DNA from: a virus
Strand: one strand, 5' to 3'
IMG/VR virus record: IMGVR_UViG_3300043568_002425
Location: 1 to 34,797 of that record
Length of the DNA stretch: 34,797 bases
Part shown: positions 1 through 6,494 of the stretch, one piece after another
Layout: each line of letters opens with the position of its first letter
How positions within the stretch are numbered: the first letter of the stretch is position 1
Position numbers and translations under genes: made by a program
The notes under the pieces: model-generated
The model's database searches: none
What the model saw: only the letters and a program-made list of their open reading frames with translations
Told to the model about the DNA's origin: nothing

Positions 1-1154
1 CGATATCGATTGCCAGCACGATTCCATTGTTCGCCCTTGCCTTCAATGATATCGATTACGCGATCAACTGTGCCGTTGTTCCAGTTACTGATCAAGCCCA
101 TGTTGTGATGTGGTTCACGCAACAAGTTCTGCATCTTGTGATAAGCATCATCTATGCTCCAAGGAACATAGAGCCTGTTAGGGTCATTAGAAAAAGTTTC
201 AGGGAAAGACCTATAAGCAGGGTATAGAACATTACAGCCAAGAGTATCTGCTTCACTGACTGTGTTGGAAACCCAATCTTGCAGGGCGCAATTAAACAGC
301 ACACGAGTATCATTAAGGTGAGAGTAGTAATCATTTTTTGTGATGTTGTCGTAGATTTTTAATTTACCGGCTGCTTCCATTCGTCTAGCACGGGTCACAA
401 ATTCAGGATTGTTGCTGCGCAATGTACCGCCGGAGTAGATAGCAAACTCACAAGGCTCGTTAGTAAGTTCACCATACATCTCAATCAGATCCATGAAGAA
501 GCCCGGCTGCTTTTCTTGATCAAACCTAGCTGCAAAACCCACACGCCGCTTGCGTTCTTCAAATGGTCGGACTTTTTCTGCACCACCAATGCGTTCCAGA
601 ACTTCAGCCTTGCCAAATGCTAGTCCTGAGATGTTGTAGATAGGAGCAGTCCAACCTGCAATACGCATGTGAGCAACCATTTCTTCGTTGGTAGCAAGCA
701 CACCGGTCACAAACTCATTGACCATTTTTTCATACAAGCCCATCCACTTTTCCATGCCCCATACATGAACAAAGTCATCAGGATCAATTGCCTGTGCCAA
801 ACAACGTACATACACACGTGGTCGCATGTTAGCGGGAATTTGGTCCATGATGTATGGCAAACTCTCAATGCCTGGTTGGAACATGTCTTCAAAGTAGATC
901 ACATCTTCACTGGTGACTTCGCCTTCGCGCATCATTCGAACCAGATTCATCATTTGGCTCATGCCAAAATAACTGCGACCATGTGCGTCCAGCACCTGAC
1001 CCACCACAATGCTCTTGCTGTTGTCTAGGGTTTCGCCAGGCACATAGACTACATCCAACCCTCTACGGTCAAATACTCTACGGTTCCATTCGGTGAGTTG
1101 TAGAGTGTACCTTGCTTCATACGACTCCAAACCACAATAAAATAGTTTTCTCAT
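1..1154 (-). CDS. GT-B-like glycosyltransferase, 3' end outside window
   Basis: The reading frame is open from ATG at 1154 through the window edge (about 384 codons seen), so the C-terminus is missing. The start has a good ribosome site (AAGGA, 5 nt upstream) and overlaps the preceding stop as ATGA. The N-terminus (MRKLFYCGLESYEARYTL) leads into an open alpha/beta region. The second half has a GT-B/GT4-like pattern: a new domain starting at RVGFAARFDQEKQPGFFMDL, then FAIYSGG, KIYDNITKNDYYSHL, and a CALQDWVSNTVSEADTLGC stretch matching the donor-site helix with conserved acidic residue. The likely role is transfer of a sugar from a nucleotide-sugar donor; the acceptor cannot be read from sequence. 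It closes an operon that holds a TGT-like and a QueD-like protein, so a modified DNA base is one possible acceptor; surface glycan is another. Confidence 0.72.
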   Translation of the reverse strand, partial: MRKLFYCGLESYEARYTLQLTEWNRRVFDRRGLDVVYVPGETLDNSKSIVVGQVLDAHGRSYFGMSQMMNLVRMMREGEVTSEDVIYFEDMFQPGIESLPYIMDQIPANMRPRVYVRCLAQAIDPDDFVHVWGMEKWMGLYEKMVNEFVTGVLATNEEMVAHMRIAGWTAPIYNISGLAFGKAEVLERIGGAEKVRPFEERKRRVGFAARFDQEKQPGFFMDLIEMYGELTNEPCEFAIYSGGTLRSNNPEFVTRARRMEAAGKLKIYDNITKNDYYSHLNDTRVLFNCALQDWVSNTVSEADTLGCNVLYPAYRSFPETFSNDPNRLYVPWSIDDAYHKMQNLLREPHHNMGLISNWNNGTVDRVIDIIEGKGEQWNRAGNRY

Positions 1155-1540
1155 TTTAGTCCTTGTACTCGGTTCAATACATCTCGATCAATTTGCGCTG
1201 CCATAGCTTGTGTAGCAGTCATGACATACTTTTCGTTGGGGTATTGTGTGTATGCATATTTTTCAGCTGAATCACCAGATCGACTCATAGCATTGACTTT
1301 GTCTTCCATGTCATGCATACGTCTATTTAGATGGTTCATATCTTCGAACAATCTTCTTAGAGGCCCGTGATTGCGACTGTGTGCTGTTTTGGTTTCAGGA
1401 CGAGTCAGTGTCACAATCATCATGAGACTGCGTAATGAATCCATCACACGCGGATCCTGACTGGTCATGGCTTCGTCGAACATGTCAACAAATCGCTCGA
1501 GATCAAAGTCTGCTTGATCTTTTTCACGAGCGGCACTCAT
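1151..1540 (-). CDS. Conserved hypothetical phage protein, 129 aa
   Basis: Starts MSAAREKDQADFDL at 1540; an upstream in-frame start exists but would read through the preceding gene, and this ATG overlaps that gene's stop as ATGA. The stop overlaps the downstream glycosyltransferase start the same way, so it is translationally coupled on both sides. The sequence is charged and helical (an RRLFEDMNHLNRRMHDMEDK coiled-coil-like stretch), with no signal peptide or membrane segment. I recognise no catalytic motif. Its position inside the TGT-like/QueD-like/glycosyltransferase operon suggests a helper role, but no function can be assigned. Confidence 0.65.
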   Translation of the reverse strand: MSAAREKDQADFDLERFVDMFDEAMTSQDPRVMDSLRSLMMIVTLTRPETKTAHSRNHGPLRRLFEDMNHLNRRMHDMEDKVNAMSRSGDSAEKYAYTQYPNEKYVMTATQAMAAQIDRDVLNRVQGLK

Positions 1541-1764
1541 GCTGGACGAAATCCTGCAAGTCGACGAGCGTCTTCCCACCACATGTTTTTGGCATTCTTG
1601 CCTTGAGCATGTTTGCTGAACTGTTGCCAGGCATAACTCTTGAAGTTGTAGAGATCCGCTTCGTTGTAGCGGTATCCGTAGTCCTGACAGAACTCCAGAT
1701 ATTGTTCGAGATCCTCAAAGATTTCTGTAAGACGTTGATTGGGTTTGATAAGCGGCTTGGCCAT
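1537..1764 (-). CDS. Small basic conserved phage protein, 75 aa
   Basis: The start MAKPLIKPNQRLTEIF at 1764 is preferred over an ATG 7 codons upstream because AAGGA lies 8 nt before it. The protein is basic, rich in aromatic residues and lysine (YLEFCQDYGYRYNEADLYNFKSYAWQQF), and all helical in appearance, with no signal or membrane segment. The size and composition would suit a small nucleic-acid-binding or adaptor protein, but that is a guess. Its stop overlaps the next gene's start (ATGA). Confidence 0.65.
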   Translation of the reverse strand: MAKPLIKPNQRLTEIFEDLEQYLEFCQDYGYRYNEADLYNFKSYAWQQFSKHAQGKNAKNMWWEDARRLAGFRPA

Positions 1765-1774
1765 TTGTTTTTCC

Positions 1775-2218
1775 TTAAATTGCAAGAGATTGCACAGGGC
1801 GGTGAGTTTGATATTTTATTAAAGCTCCGTTTTCACCATCTTCGGATACCTCAATCCAGACCGCACGATCAGGATACTTTGCTGCAATTTGAATGTACAG
1901 ATCATCTGACATCATTTCGCAAGATTTATAGTCTAGTTGTAGTGTGCCATCTCTGTAGAGATTTTCCAACCAACGTTTGAACTGAATGAATTCGATGTCT
2001 CGATCGTTGTGTACAACATCAATCCAGACTCTAAAGTGAAATATATGGCGATGAGGATTGGCCAAAAAGCTGACATCGTACTCATTGCCAGTGGCCAAGG
2101 CAGGATCAGTTGCAGCAGCAGGATAGCAATGGATGCCTTCTTTAGAGAAAGTTACCCAAATTTTTCGTTCAGCGGCCGACATAATTCTATCTACAGTTGA
2201 TCTTTGTTGTTGGTTCAT
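1775..2218 (-). CDS. QueD/6-pyruvoyltetrahydropterin-synthase-like protein (tunnelling-fold candidate)
   Basis: 147 aa, start MNQQQRSTVD with AAGGA 10 nt upstream. Motif order resembles QueD/PTPS: F..GIHCYPAA (residues 24-35, first histidine), HRHIFHFRVWIDV (56-68, in place of the HGH zinc motif), DIEFIQFKRW (74-83, in place of the DF..LK helix), LDYKSCEMMSDDLYIQI (95-111, in place of LDH...PT.E), and VWIEVSEDGENG (120-131, in place of the terminal V.V.E strand). Several expected catalytic positions differ: LDH reads LDY and no clear catalytic cysteine is placed. It may therefore be a divergent or non-catalytic member. QueD makes carboxytetrahydropterin on the route to 7-deazaguanine, which fits the TGT-like gene in the same operon. 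The fold is inferred from motif spacing only. Confidence 0.45.
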   Translation of the reverse strand: MNQQQRSTVDRIMSAAERKIWVTFSKEGIHCYPAAATDPALATGNEYDVSFLANPHRHIFHFRVWIDVVHNDRDIEFIQFKRWLENLYRDGTLQLDYKSCEMMSDDLYIQIAAKYPDRAVWIEVSEDGENGALIKYQTHRPVQSLAI

Positions 2219-2712
2219 ATGGTTTGGTCCTTGTTGTACTGATCCCAGTCAGTGAATGTTTCTCTGCTCATCAAGCTGTGCAAACTATGACACCAAACAC
2301 CAGGATTGGTAGCGTCAAAGTCGTTGTCGTCAATCTTGATCATTGTGTTATAGTTCCACAACTTGGTGTATGGAACGCTTACCCTGATCTGCGGAATAAA
2401 GTTTCGGTACTCACACAAACCGTTTTCGTGAAATTCTTCCACAGCGCTCATTGGGATATCAAGACTGCACAAATATCCTTTGGCAAGAAAATGTCCAATC
2501 ATGCCTTCCCAACGTGCCCAGTCCAGATTATCTTGAGGATCAAAACTGTGATTGGCACCAAAAAAGATGTGCTCACAATTTTCCAAATTTGAAGCTATGT
2601 GATCAGTGGGCTGAACACCTACCACAAACAGCGTCTTCTTGCCGTATGCAGGAGTTTTTTCTACTTCAATACCACGAAACAACTTGACGTCCTGATGTCC
2701 TTCACGCTTCAT
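2215..2712 (-). CDS. Conserved phage protein of unknown function, 165 aa
   Basis: Starts MKREGHQDVKLFRGIEVEKT with AGGA 8 nt upstream, and overlaps both neighbours by 4 bases. The body looks like a compact alpha/beta enzyme-like domain: KKTLFVVGVQP (residues 26-36), HIFFGANHSFDP (48-59), GYLCSLDIP (78-86), FIPQIRVSVPYTKLWNYNTMIKIDDNDF (from about 104) and GVWCHSLHSL (138-147). No family motif is recognised with certainty. It lies between the TGT-like and QueD-like genes, so a role with the same substrate is likely, but the reaction is unknown. Confidence 0.7.
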   Translation of the reverse strand: MKREGHQDVKLFRGIEVEKTPAYGKKTLFVVGVQPTDHIASNLENCEHIFFGANHSFDPQDNLDWARWEGMIGHFLAKGYLCSLDIPMSAVEEFHENGLCEYRNFIPQIRVSVPYTKLWNYNTMIKIDDNDFDATNPGVWCHSLHSLMSRETFTDWDQYNKDQTI

Positions 2713-4403
2713 GTCTGATCCTGTTCTAGTTGTGTTAGTGCTGCTTCATTCAATTGTACACTATCGTCTGCATTATCGTCAATATCGGTTTGCTCTAAAT
2801 CAAACAGCGCATTAAATTGGCTATGAGAGTTGGTGGTGTTTTTGCCCTTGAATCCACGGGTGCCAACAATCTGATTCCAGTAACCAGTCTTGCCTGTGTA
2901 AGCAGGCCGTTCAATAACAGCCATAGCACTGGCTCTGTCTGGTGCTGAAAAAATTTCTTCTACAATGTTTTCAAAATACTCGTAATCGCCGCCGTCACGT
3001 TGCATCATAGCAGGGTGTTCTCCTGCATCAAAACGTCTGTTGGCTTCCTGCACAGCAGTCAAGTGCATCCAAACATTGTGACCCATGAGCAGCGCATAAC
3101 TAAAACTGTCCCACGATGTTTTGCCTTCTTTGCCATTTTTATTTAGATCACCTGGTCCGTAGATGCAAATATCTTTCATCTTGAGCATGTCACTGATGGG
3201 ACTGTCTTGCCAGTTTTTGATATTACTTGTGCTCGGCAGATCAGCCAACAATCCCGCACTCCACTTGCGAGTATCTTGTGAATACTTTTTGTCATCCAAC
3301 ACAGGTGCCATGCGATATGACCATTTTGAATCATGTTCGAACACATTCTCATAATACACCTGACCATTGGCTGTGGCGAGGAATGGGCTGGCACAATCAA
3401 AGGATATAGTAAAACTCGGATTAACGTATTTTCTAACAGCCCTTTGAATCACGGTGAGTAGCACAGCCCATTCCAACTTTGATGTTCCCAAGAAGTGCAT
3501 CCAATCATGCACTCCTTGCTGTAACAGATTGTCATAACGAAGTGCAACCAGTCGAGTCAGTATCAGTTGAACATCGCACATGTTTTGTCCGCCCATGGCC
3601 CAGCCGTCAAAGTGTGTGCTGGGATACACAGCAGGATCACAAAATTCTTTCATTTCCTGATACCAGTCTTCGGCACTGGCATGACCATCGCCTTGCAACA
3701 CATTCAAGAACCGGGCTCCACCTTCTTTGGCACCTCGACGGTGTGCCATAAAATACAAGTTGTTGTATTTGGTTGCTGCAACAGCTTCATCTAGTGTGCT
3801 AATACCACAGGCCTGGCTGGATTTTTTATCGTGTATGACCCAGGTAGGAATATCAAGAATCATTCCATAGTCCGCAATGCTGTCTAACCAACGCAACACT
3901 GTGTCACGTTTTTTCTGAGCAGCATCCAACAACTTTTGATAGTCAGCTGCTGGGTCTTTTTTGATTTTTTTACCTTTGGCATTGATCACCTCAGTTGGAC
4001 CTTGTGCAATCAATGCAGCCATTTTGTCTTGTACTGCTTGACTGGTTGGATCACGCCATTCACCTTCCCACAAACCTTTGGCAATTTGGAATCCACCAGA
4101 GTCACCCAGCATGAACGTGCCTGGTTCGCGATTACGAACCATGTCCTCAGACCAATCTTGTTTGGTCAAATCCAAGTTGGCATGTCCTGCTGAATACAAA
4201 CTCCATTGATATGGAAACAATGCCTTCTGACTGTTGAGCCAGTTCAGCTGTTCCATGTCTGTCAATCCCTGTGGAAATCTTGCAGGATCTACATACGGCT
4301 CGTTGCGTTGTTTGCCCACAAAGGTGGCATAGAAACCGGAAATGGCTGGCAGAAACACAGCATAGTCGTTCTGCTTGGCAGTGAGATTATCTTGTTTGGT
4401 CAT
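2709..4403 (-). CDS. tRNA-guanine transglycosylase / DpdA-like base-exchange enzyme
   Basis: 564 aa, much longer than bacterial TGT (about 375 aa). TGT-type motifs are in order: MLGDSGGFQIAKG (residues 98-110, with candidate general-base Asp101), FLNVLQGDGH (232-241, like the IVQGG motif), HFDGWAMGG (264-272, like DGFAIGG), HFLGTSKLEW (303-312), and ISFDCASPF (333-341, candidate nucleophile Asp336, like FDCVMPTR). No CxCxxC zinc cluster is visible after the nucleophile, so the metal site looks lost or rebuilt. Known family members swap guanine for a 7-deazaguanine in tRNA (TGT) or DNA (DpdA). In a phage with a QueD-like neighbour the DNA version is more likely, as protection from host restriction. 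The start has no Shine-Dalgarno sequence but overlaps the upstream stop as ATGA. Confidence 0.72.
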   Translation of the reverse strand: MTKQDNLTAKQNDYAVFLPAISGFYATFVGKQRNEPYVDPARFPQGLTDMEQLNWLNSQKALFPYQWSLYSAGHANLDLTKQDWSEDMVRNREPGTFMLGDSGGFQIAKGLWEGEWRDPTSQAVQDKMAALIAQGPTEVINAKGKKIKKDPAADYQKLLDAAQKKRDTVLRWLDSIADYGMILDIPTWVIHDKKSSQACGISTLDEAVAATKYNNLYFMAHRRGAKEGGARFLNVLQGDGHASAEDWYQEMKEFCDPAVYPSTHFDGWAMGGQNMCDVQLILTRLVALRYDNLLQQGVHDWMHFLGTSKLEWAVLLTVIQRAVRKYVNPSFTISFDCASPFLATANGQVYYENVFEHDSKWSYRMAPVLDDKKYSQDTRKWSAGLLADLPSTSNIKNWQDSPISDMLKMKDICIYGPGDLNKNGKEGKTSWDSFSYALLMGHNVWMHLTAVQEANRRFDAGEHPAMMQRDGGDYEYFENIVEEIFSAPDRASAMAVIERPAYTGKTGYWNQIVGTRGFKGKNTTNSHSQFNALFDLEQTDIDDNADDSVQLNEAALTQLEQDQT

Positions 4404-4636
4404 TTTTTATTTAATAACACCCAGGTTTTTATATCAGGAGAAAGCTGATTTTCAATTTCTTCACAACGTTCTCTCAATTGACTAATTGTAGTACGTATGT
4501 GCCCAGTGTCAGTTGGGCGCACACGTTCTTGAAGAATACTTATTTCTTCTTGTAATACCCGGTACCTGGTTAGCGGATCAATAAGATTATCTTGAGTCAA
4601 CTTGACCCCATTTGATTTTGAGCCAAATTCGTTCAT
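4400..4636 (-). CDS. Hypothetical coiled-coil protein, 78 aa
   Basis: Start taken at MNEFGSKSNGVKL (4636); a TTG five codons upstream is the alternative. The gene overlaps the end of the DUF2061 gene by 50 bases, and its stop overlaps the TGT-like start as ATGA. Residues from about 30 to 65 (VLQEEISILQERVRPTDTGH, then ISQLRERCEEIENQL) form heptad-like helices suggesting a short coiled coil. No signal peptide or catalytic motif is seen; function unknown. Confidence 0.55.
   Translation of the reverse strand: MNEFGSKSNGVKLTQDNLIDPLTRYRVLQEEISILQERVRPTDTGHIRTTISQLRERCEEIENQLSPDIKTWVLLNKK
4408..4413 (-). promoter_or_regulatory. Weak late-promoter-like TAAATA box before the TGT-like gene
   Basis: TTAAATA followed by four A residues and the ATG of the TGT-like gene. 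The geometry matches other boxes in this window, but it lies in the A-rich end of the upstream coding region, so chance is quite possible. Confidence 0.25.
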
Positions 4637-4799
4637 GAATGTAATAGTCAACGCTTAAAAGAATGTGTAGTGCAGTAGCAAATCCCGTGGCATTGGCAAT
4701 GTTGCCTGTAAACATATAAGTCCATAGTATAGTAAATGACCAAGCAGTTAATCTATAAGTCAGCATTCTGACTATGGTTCTTTTTTTGGTTTCCATCAC
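4587..4799 (-). CDS. DUF2061-family small membrane protein, 70 aa
   Basis: Starts MMETKKRTIVRMLTYRLTAW; the ATG overlaps the sliding-clamp stop (TGATG), so the two are coupled. It matches the DUF2061 layout: basic N-terminus with K-R-x-x-V/I-R-M-L-T-Y-R, one hydrophobic span (TAWSFTILWTYMFTGNIANA), a second amphipathic/hydrophobic helix (GFATALHILLSVDYYIHERIW), and the family's YYxHERIW signature followed by KIKWG. Members are inner-membrane proteins of unknown function in bacteria and phages. Confidence 0.7.
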   Translation of the reverse strand: MMETKKRTIVRMLTYRLTAWSFTILWTYMFTGNIANATGFATALHILLSVDYYIHERIWLKIKWGQVDSR

Positions 4800-5518
4800 T
4801 TGCTCTGTGCAGGCAGAATGTAGTTGTACACTGCCATGCCAGAATCCACAGTGATCTGTGCTGCACCGTCGTCGCTGATGCGAACAACTTTGTCGCCAGT
4901 TAAATCCATGATACTAGCAAACTGCCGGGCAGGCCATGACCAGGAACGCTTGAGTTGACCAGTTACTCCTGCCTGGAACACAAAGTTACCAGCATGGGTA
5001 CTGTGGTCACCAAAGAAGAATTTGAGATCGCCGTTTTCGGTCTTGGCCTGGAAATTGGGTTCTTCTGCGTTGGCACTCATTTGCCATTTGAGTCGTTGAA
5101 TGGCAGCATTGGTTGGTTCAAACTCAATGTGCCAATTGGCTCCACGAAATTTAGCAGTCTTGAGCTTTTCATTTACAATGCCCTCGGCCATGAAACGATA
5201 GTTGTTCTTGAAATCACCTGCTTTGTTTTCAAAGTTGATGCCATCTAGTTCGCCACCGACTCTGCGAGTGATGCTGAGTTTGGCATCTTCACGATACTCC
5301 TGCAAGTTCAGCAGGGTCTTGAGTTTGCCCAGATTAGGCATGCCAAATGTGCCCACAAAGTCAGCCACAGGGTTGTGAAACTTTGCTTGCACCACAACAC
5401 TTAGGTCTTCGGCCAAGGCCGAAATCTCAGTGTCGGCATCCGTGCCAGTGATCTTGACCAGGTCAATGCAGCCTAGATCAAATGTGTGTTCTACCAAGTC
5501 TTTAAGACAGTCTTTCAT
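4796..5518 (-). CDS. DNA polymerase sliding clamp (gp45-like)
   Basis: 240 aa, start MKDCLKDLVEHTFDLG at 5518 chosen for the strong AAGGAG 7 nt upstream rather than an ATG 16 codons earlier. Length is close to T4 gp45 (228 aa). It shows a divergent two-domain clamp pattern: an N-terminal helix followed by IDLVKITG, then AKFHNPVADFVGTFGMPNLGKLKTLLN, where gp45 has its YDL..FLG.LSL segment. A second half follows with LKWQMSANAEEPNFQA, GDLKFFFGDHS, WSWPARQFASIMDLTGDKV, and a C-terminal MAVYNYILPAQ strand. The clamp tethers the polymerase to DNA and, in T4, also links replication to late transcription. It lies close to the polymerase gene, as expected for a replication block. An imperfect late/middle box (AATAAATC) lies upstream. 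Confidence 0.72.
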   Translation of the reverse strand: MKDCLKDLVEHTFDLGCIDLVKITGTDADTEISALAEDLSVVVQAKFHNPVADFVGTFGMPNLGKLKTLLNLQEYREDAKLSITRRVGGELDGINFENKAGDFKNNYRFMAEGIVNEKLKTAKFRGANWHIEFEPTNAAIQRLKWQMSANAEEPNFQAKTENGDLKFFFGDHSTHAGNFVFQAGVTGQLKRSWSWPARQFASIMDLTGDKVVRISDDGAAQITVDSGMAVYNYILPAQSK

Positions 5519-5549
5519 AAAATTCTCCTTGTGTGTTAGTATATAGGAT

Positions 5550-6494
5550 TTATTGCGAGATAGCAATTATTTTGGCAAGGCTTTGGCCGCCTCGTAAGGT
5601 TTCTAGTTCGCCTGGCCGAACAAATTCCAGCCAGCTGACATCTCCAGAAGCGTCATGGCTATTCACTAGTTCAAGCCCATGTGATTCAGCGACAGCAACT
5701 ATCAGTCTTTTTGGAGTGTAGCACATCCAGGATCGTTCAGCAAGACCAATACCATGTGCACGATCGCAGTTGTTGTAGGTCATAATAAACGTGCCGCCTG
5801 GTCTGAGTTTGACAGCAATCTCTTGCAGATATCGTCGAATCACTTCCATAGGGCGATAGTTAAAGTAGTTGTAGGCAAATATCAAACCAAATTGGCCATT
5901 GGGCAACTCGTTCAAGATTGGCTGTGGTACATGATCATGTACCACATACTGACGCAATCTTCGCTGATACTCCACCGTAAACTTCTGCACCGATGGCAAC
6001 ATTAGATCTGCATGCTGGTCCACAACATACAACGGATCCAATGGCACTAGGTCTTCAATAAAAGTTTCTGTACCCGGGCCGATAATCATGCCAGGCCAGC
6101 GCCAGTCGGTTAAATTTTTCAATCGAAATCTCAACACAATGTTAGATTCTGCATCAATTGCAAGACGACGACTCAATGTGTATGTTACGCTGTCGTGTCG
6201 CATCTCTTGATCAAACAGTCTAAAACTTTCAGTTAAGTACGCAGGCTCTTGTTCATGCAGCATCTGAGTTAGCCGTTGTTTTATTTGAGTCAGTGTGGTA
6301 TCAAAACTATCAAGAGCAGTCTTTACTGCGTCAAAGTCTTGTTCAAGATCTTGACTGCAAGTGTTGACCTGCACTGCATGATTTGCTACCACATGCAACA
6401 CAGCGGCCAGTTTACGTGTGGCTTCGCTGGCCTCTTCATGCACCTGCAGAGATTCCAGCAGATTCAAATATGCTACTATTTCGCTTAGTTTCAT
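5550..6494 (-). CDS. SAM-dependent methyltransferase-like protein with N-terminal coiled coil
   Basis: 314 aa, starting MKLSEIVAYLNLLES; the ATG overlaps the DNA polymerase stop (ATGA), so translation is coupled. Residues 1-90 are helical and coiled-coil-like (EATRKLAAVLHVVANHA, then DAVKTALDSFDTTLTQIKQRL). The rest resembles a class I methyltransferase: IIGPGTETFIEDLVPLDPLY (from about 137, motif I), VVDQHADLML (acidic end of strand 2), FGLIFAYNYFNYRPMEVIRRYL (motif IV region) and VKLRPGGTFIMTYNN (motif VI region, typical LxPGG). The substrate is unknown. Because it is coupled to the polymerase and clamp, a DNA or replication-protein target is possible, but that is inference. Confidence 0.62.
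   Translation of the reverse strand: MKLSEIVAYLNLLESLQVHEEASEATRKLAAVLHVVANHAVQVNTCSQDLEQDFDAVKTALDSFDTTLTQIKQRLTQMLHEQEPAYLTESFRLFDQEMRHDSVTYTLSRRLAIDAESNIVLRFRLKNLTDWRWPGMIIGPGTETFIEDLVPLDPLYVVDQHADLMLPSVQKFTVEYQRRLRQYVVHDHVPQPILNELPNGQFGLIFAYNYFNYRPMEVIRRYLQEIAVKLRPGGTFIMTYNNCDRAHGIGLAERSWMCYTPKRLIVAVAESHGLELVNSHDASGDVSWLEFVRPGELETLRGGQSLAKIIAISQ

Noticed and set aside
1435-1980. Long plus-strand ORF opposite the small-gene cluster
   Set aside because: It runs opposite three well-supported, coupled minus-strand genes with ribosome sites and shows no family features.
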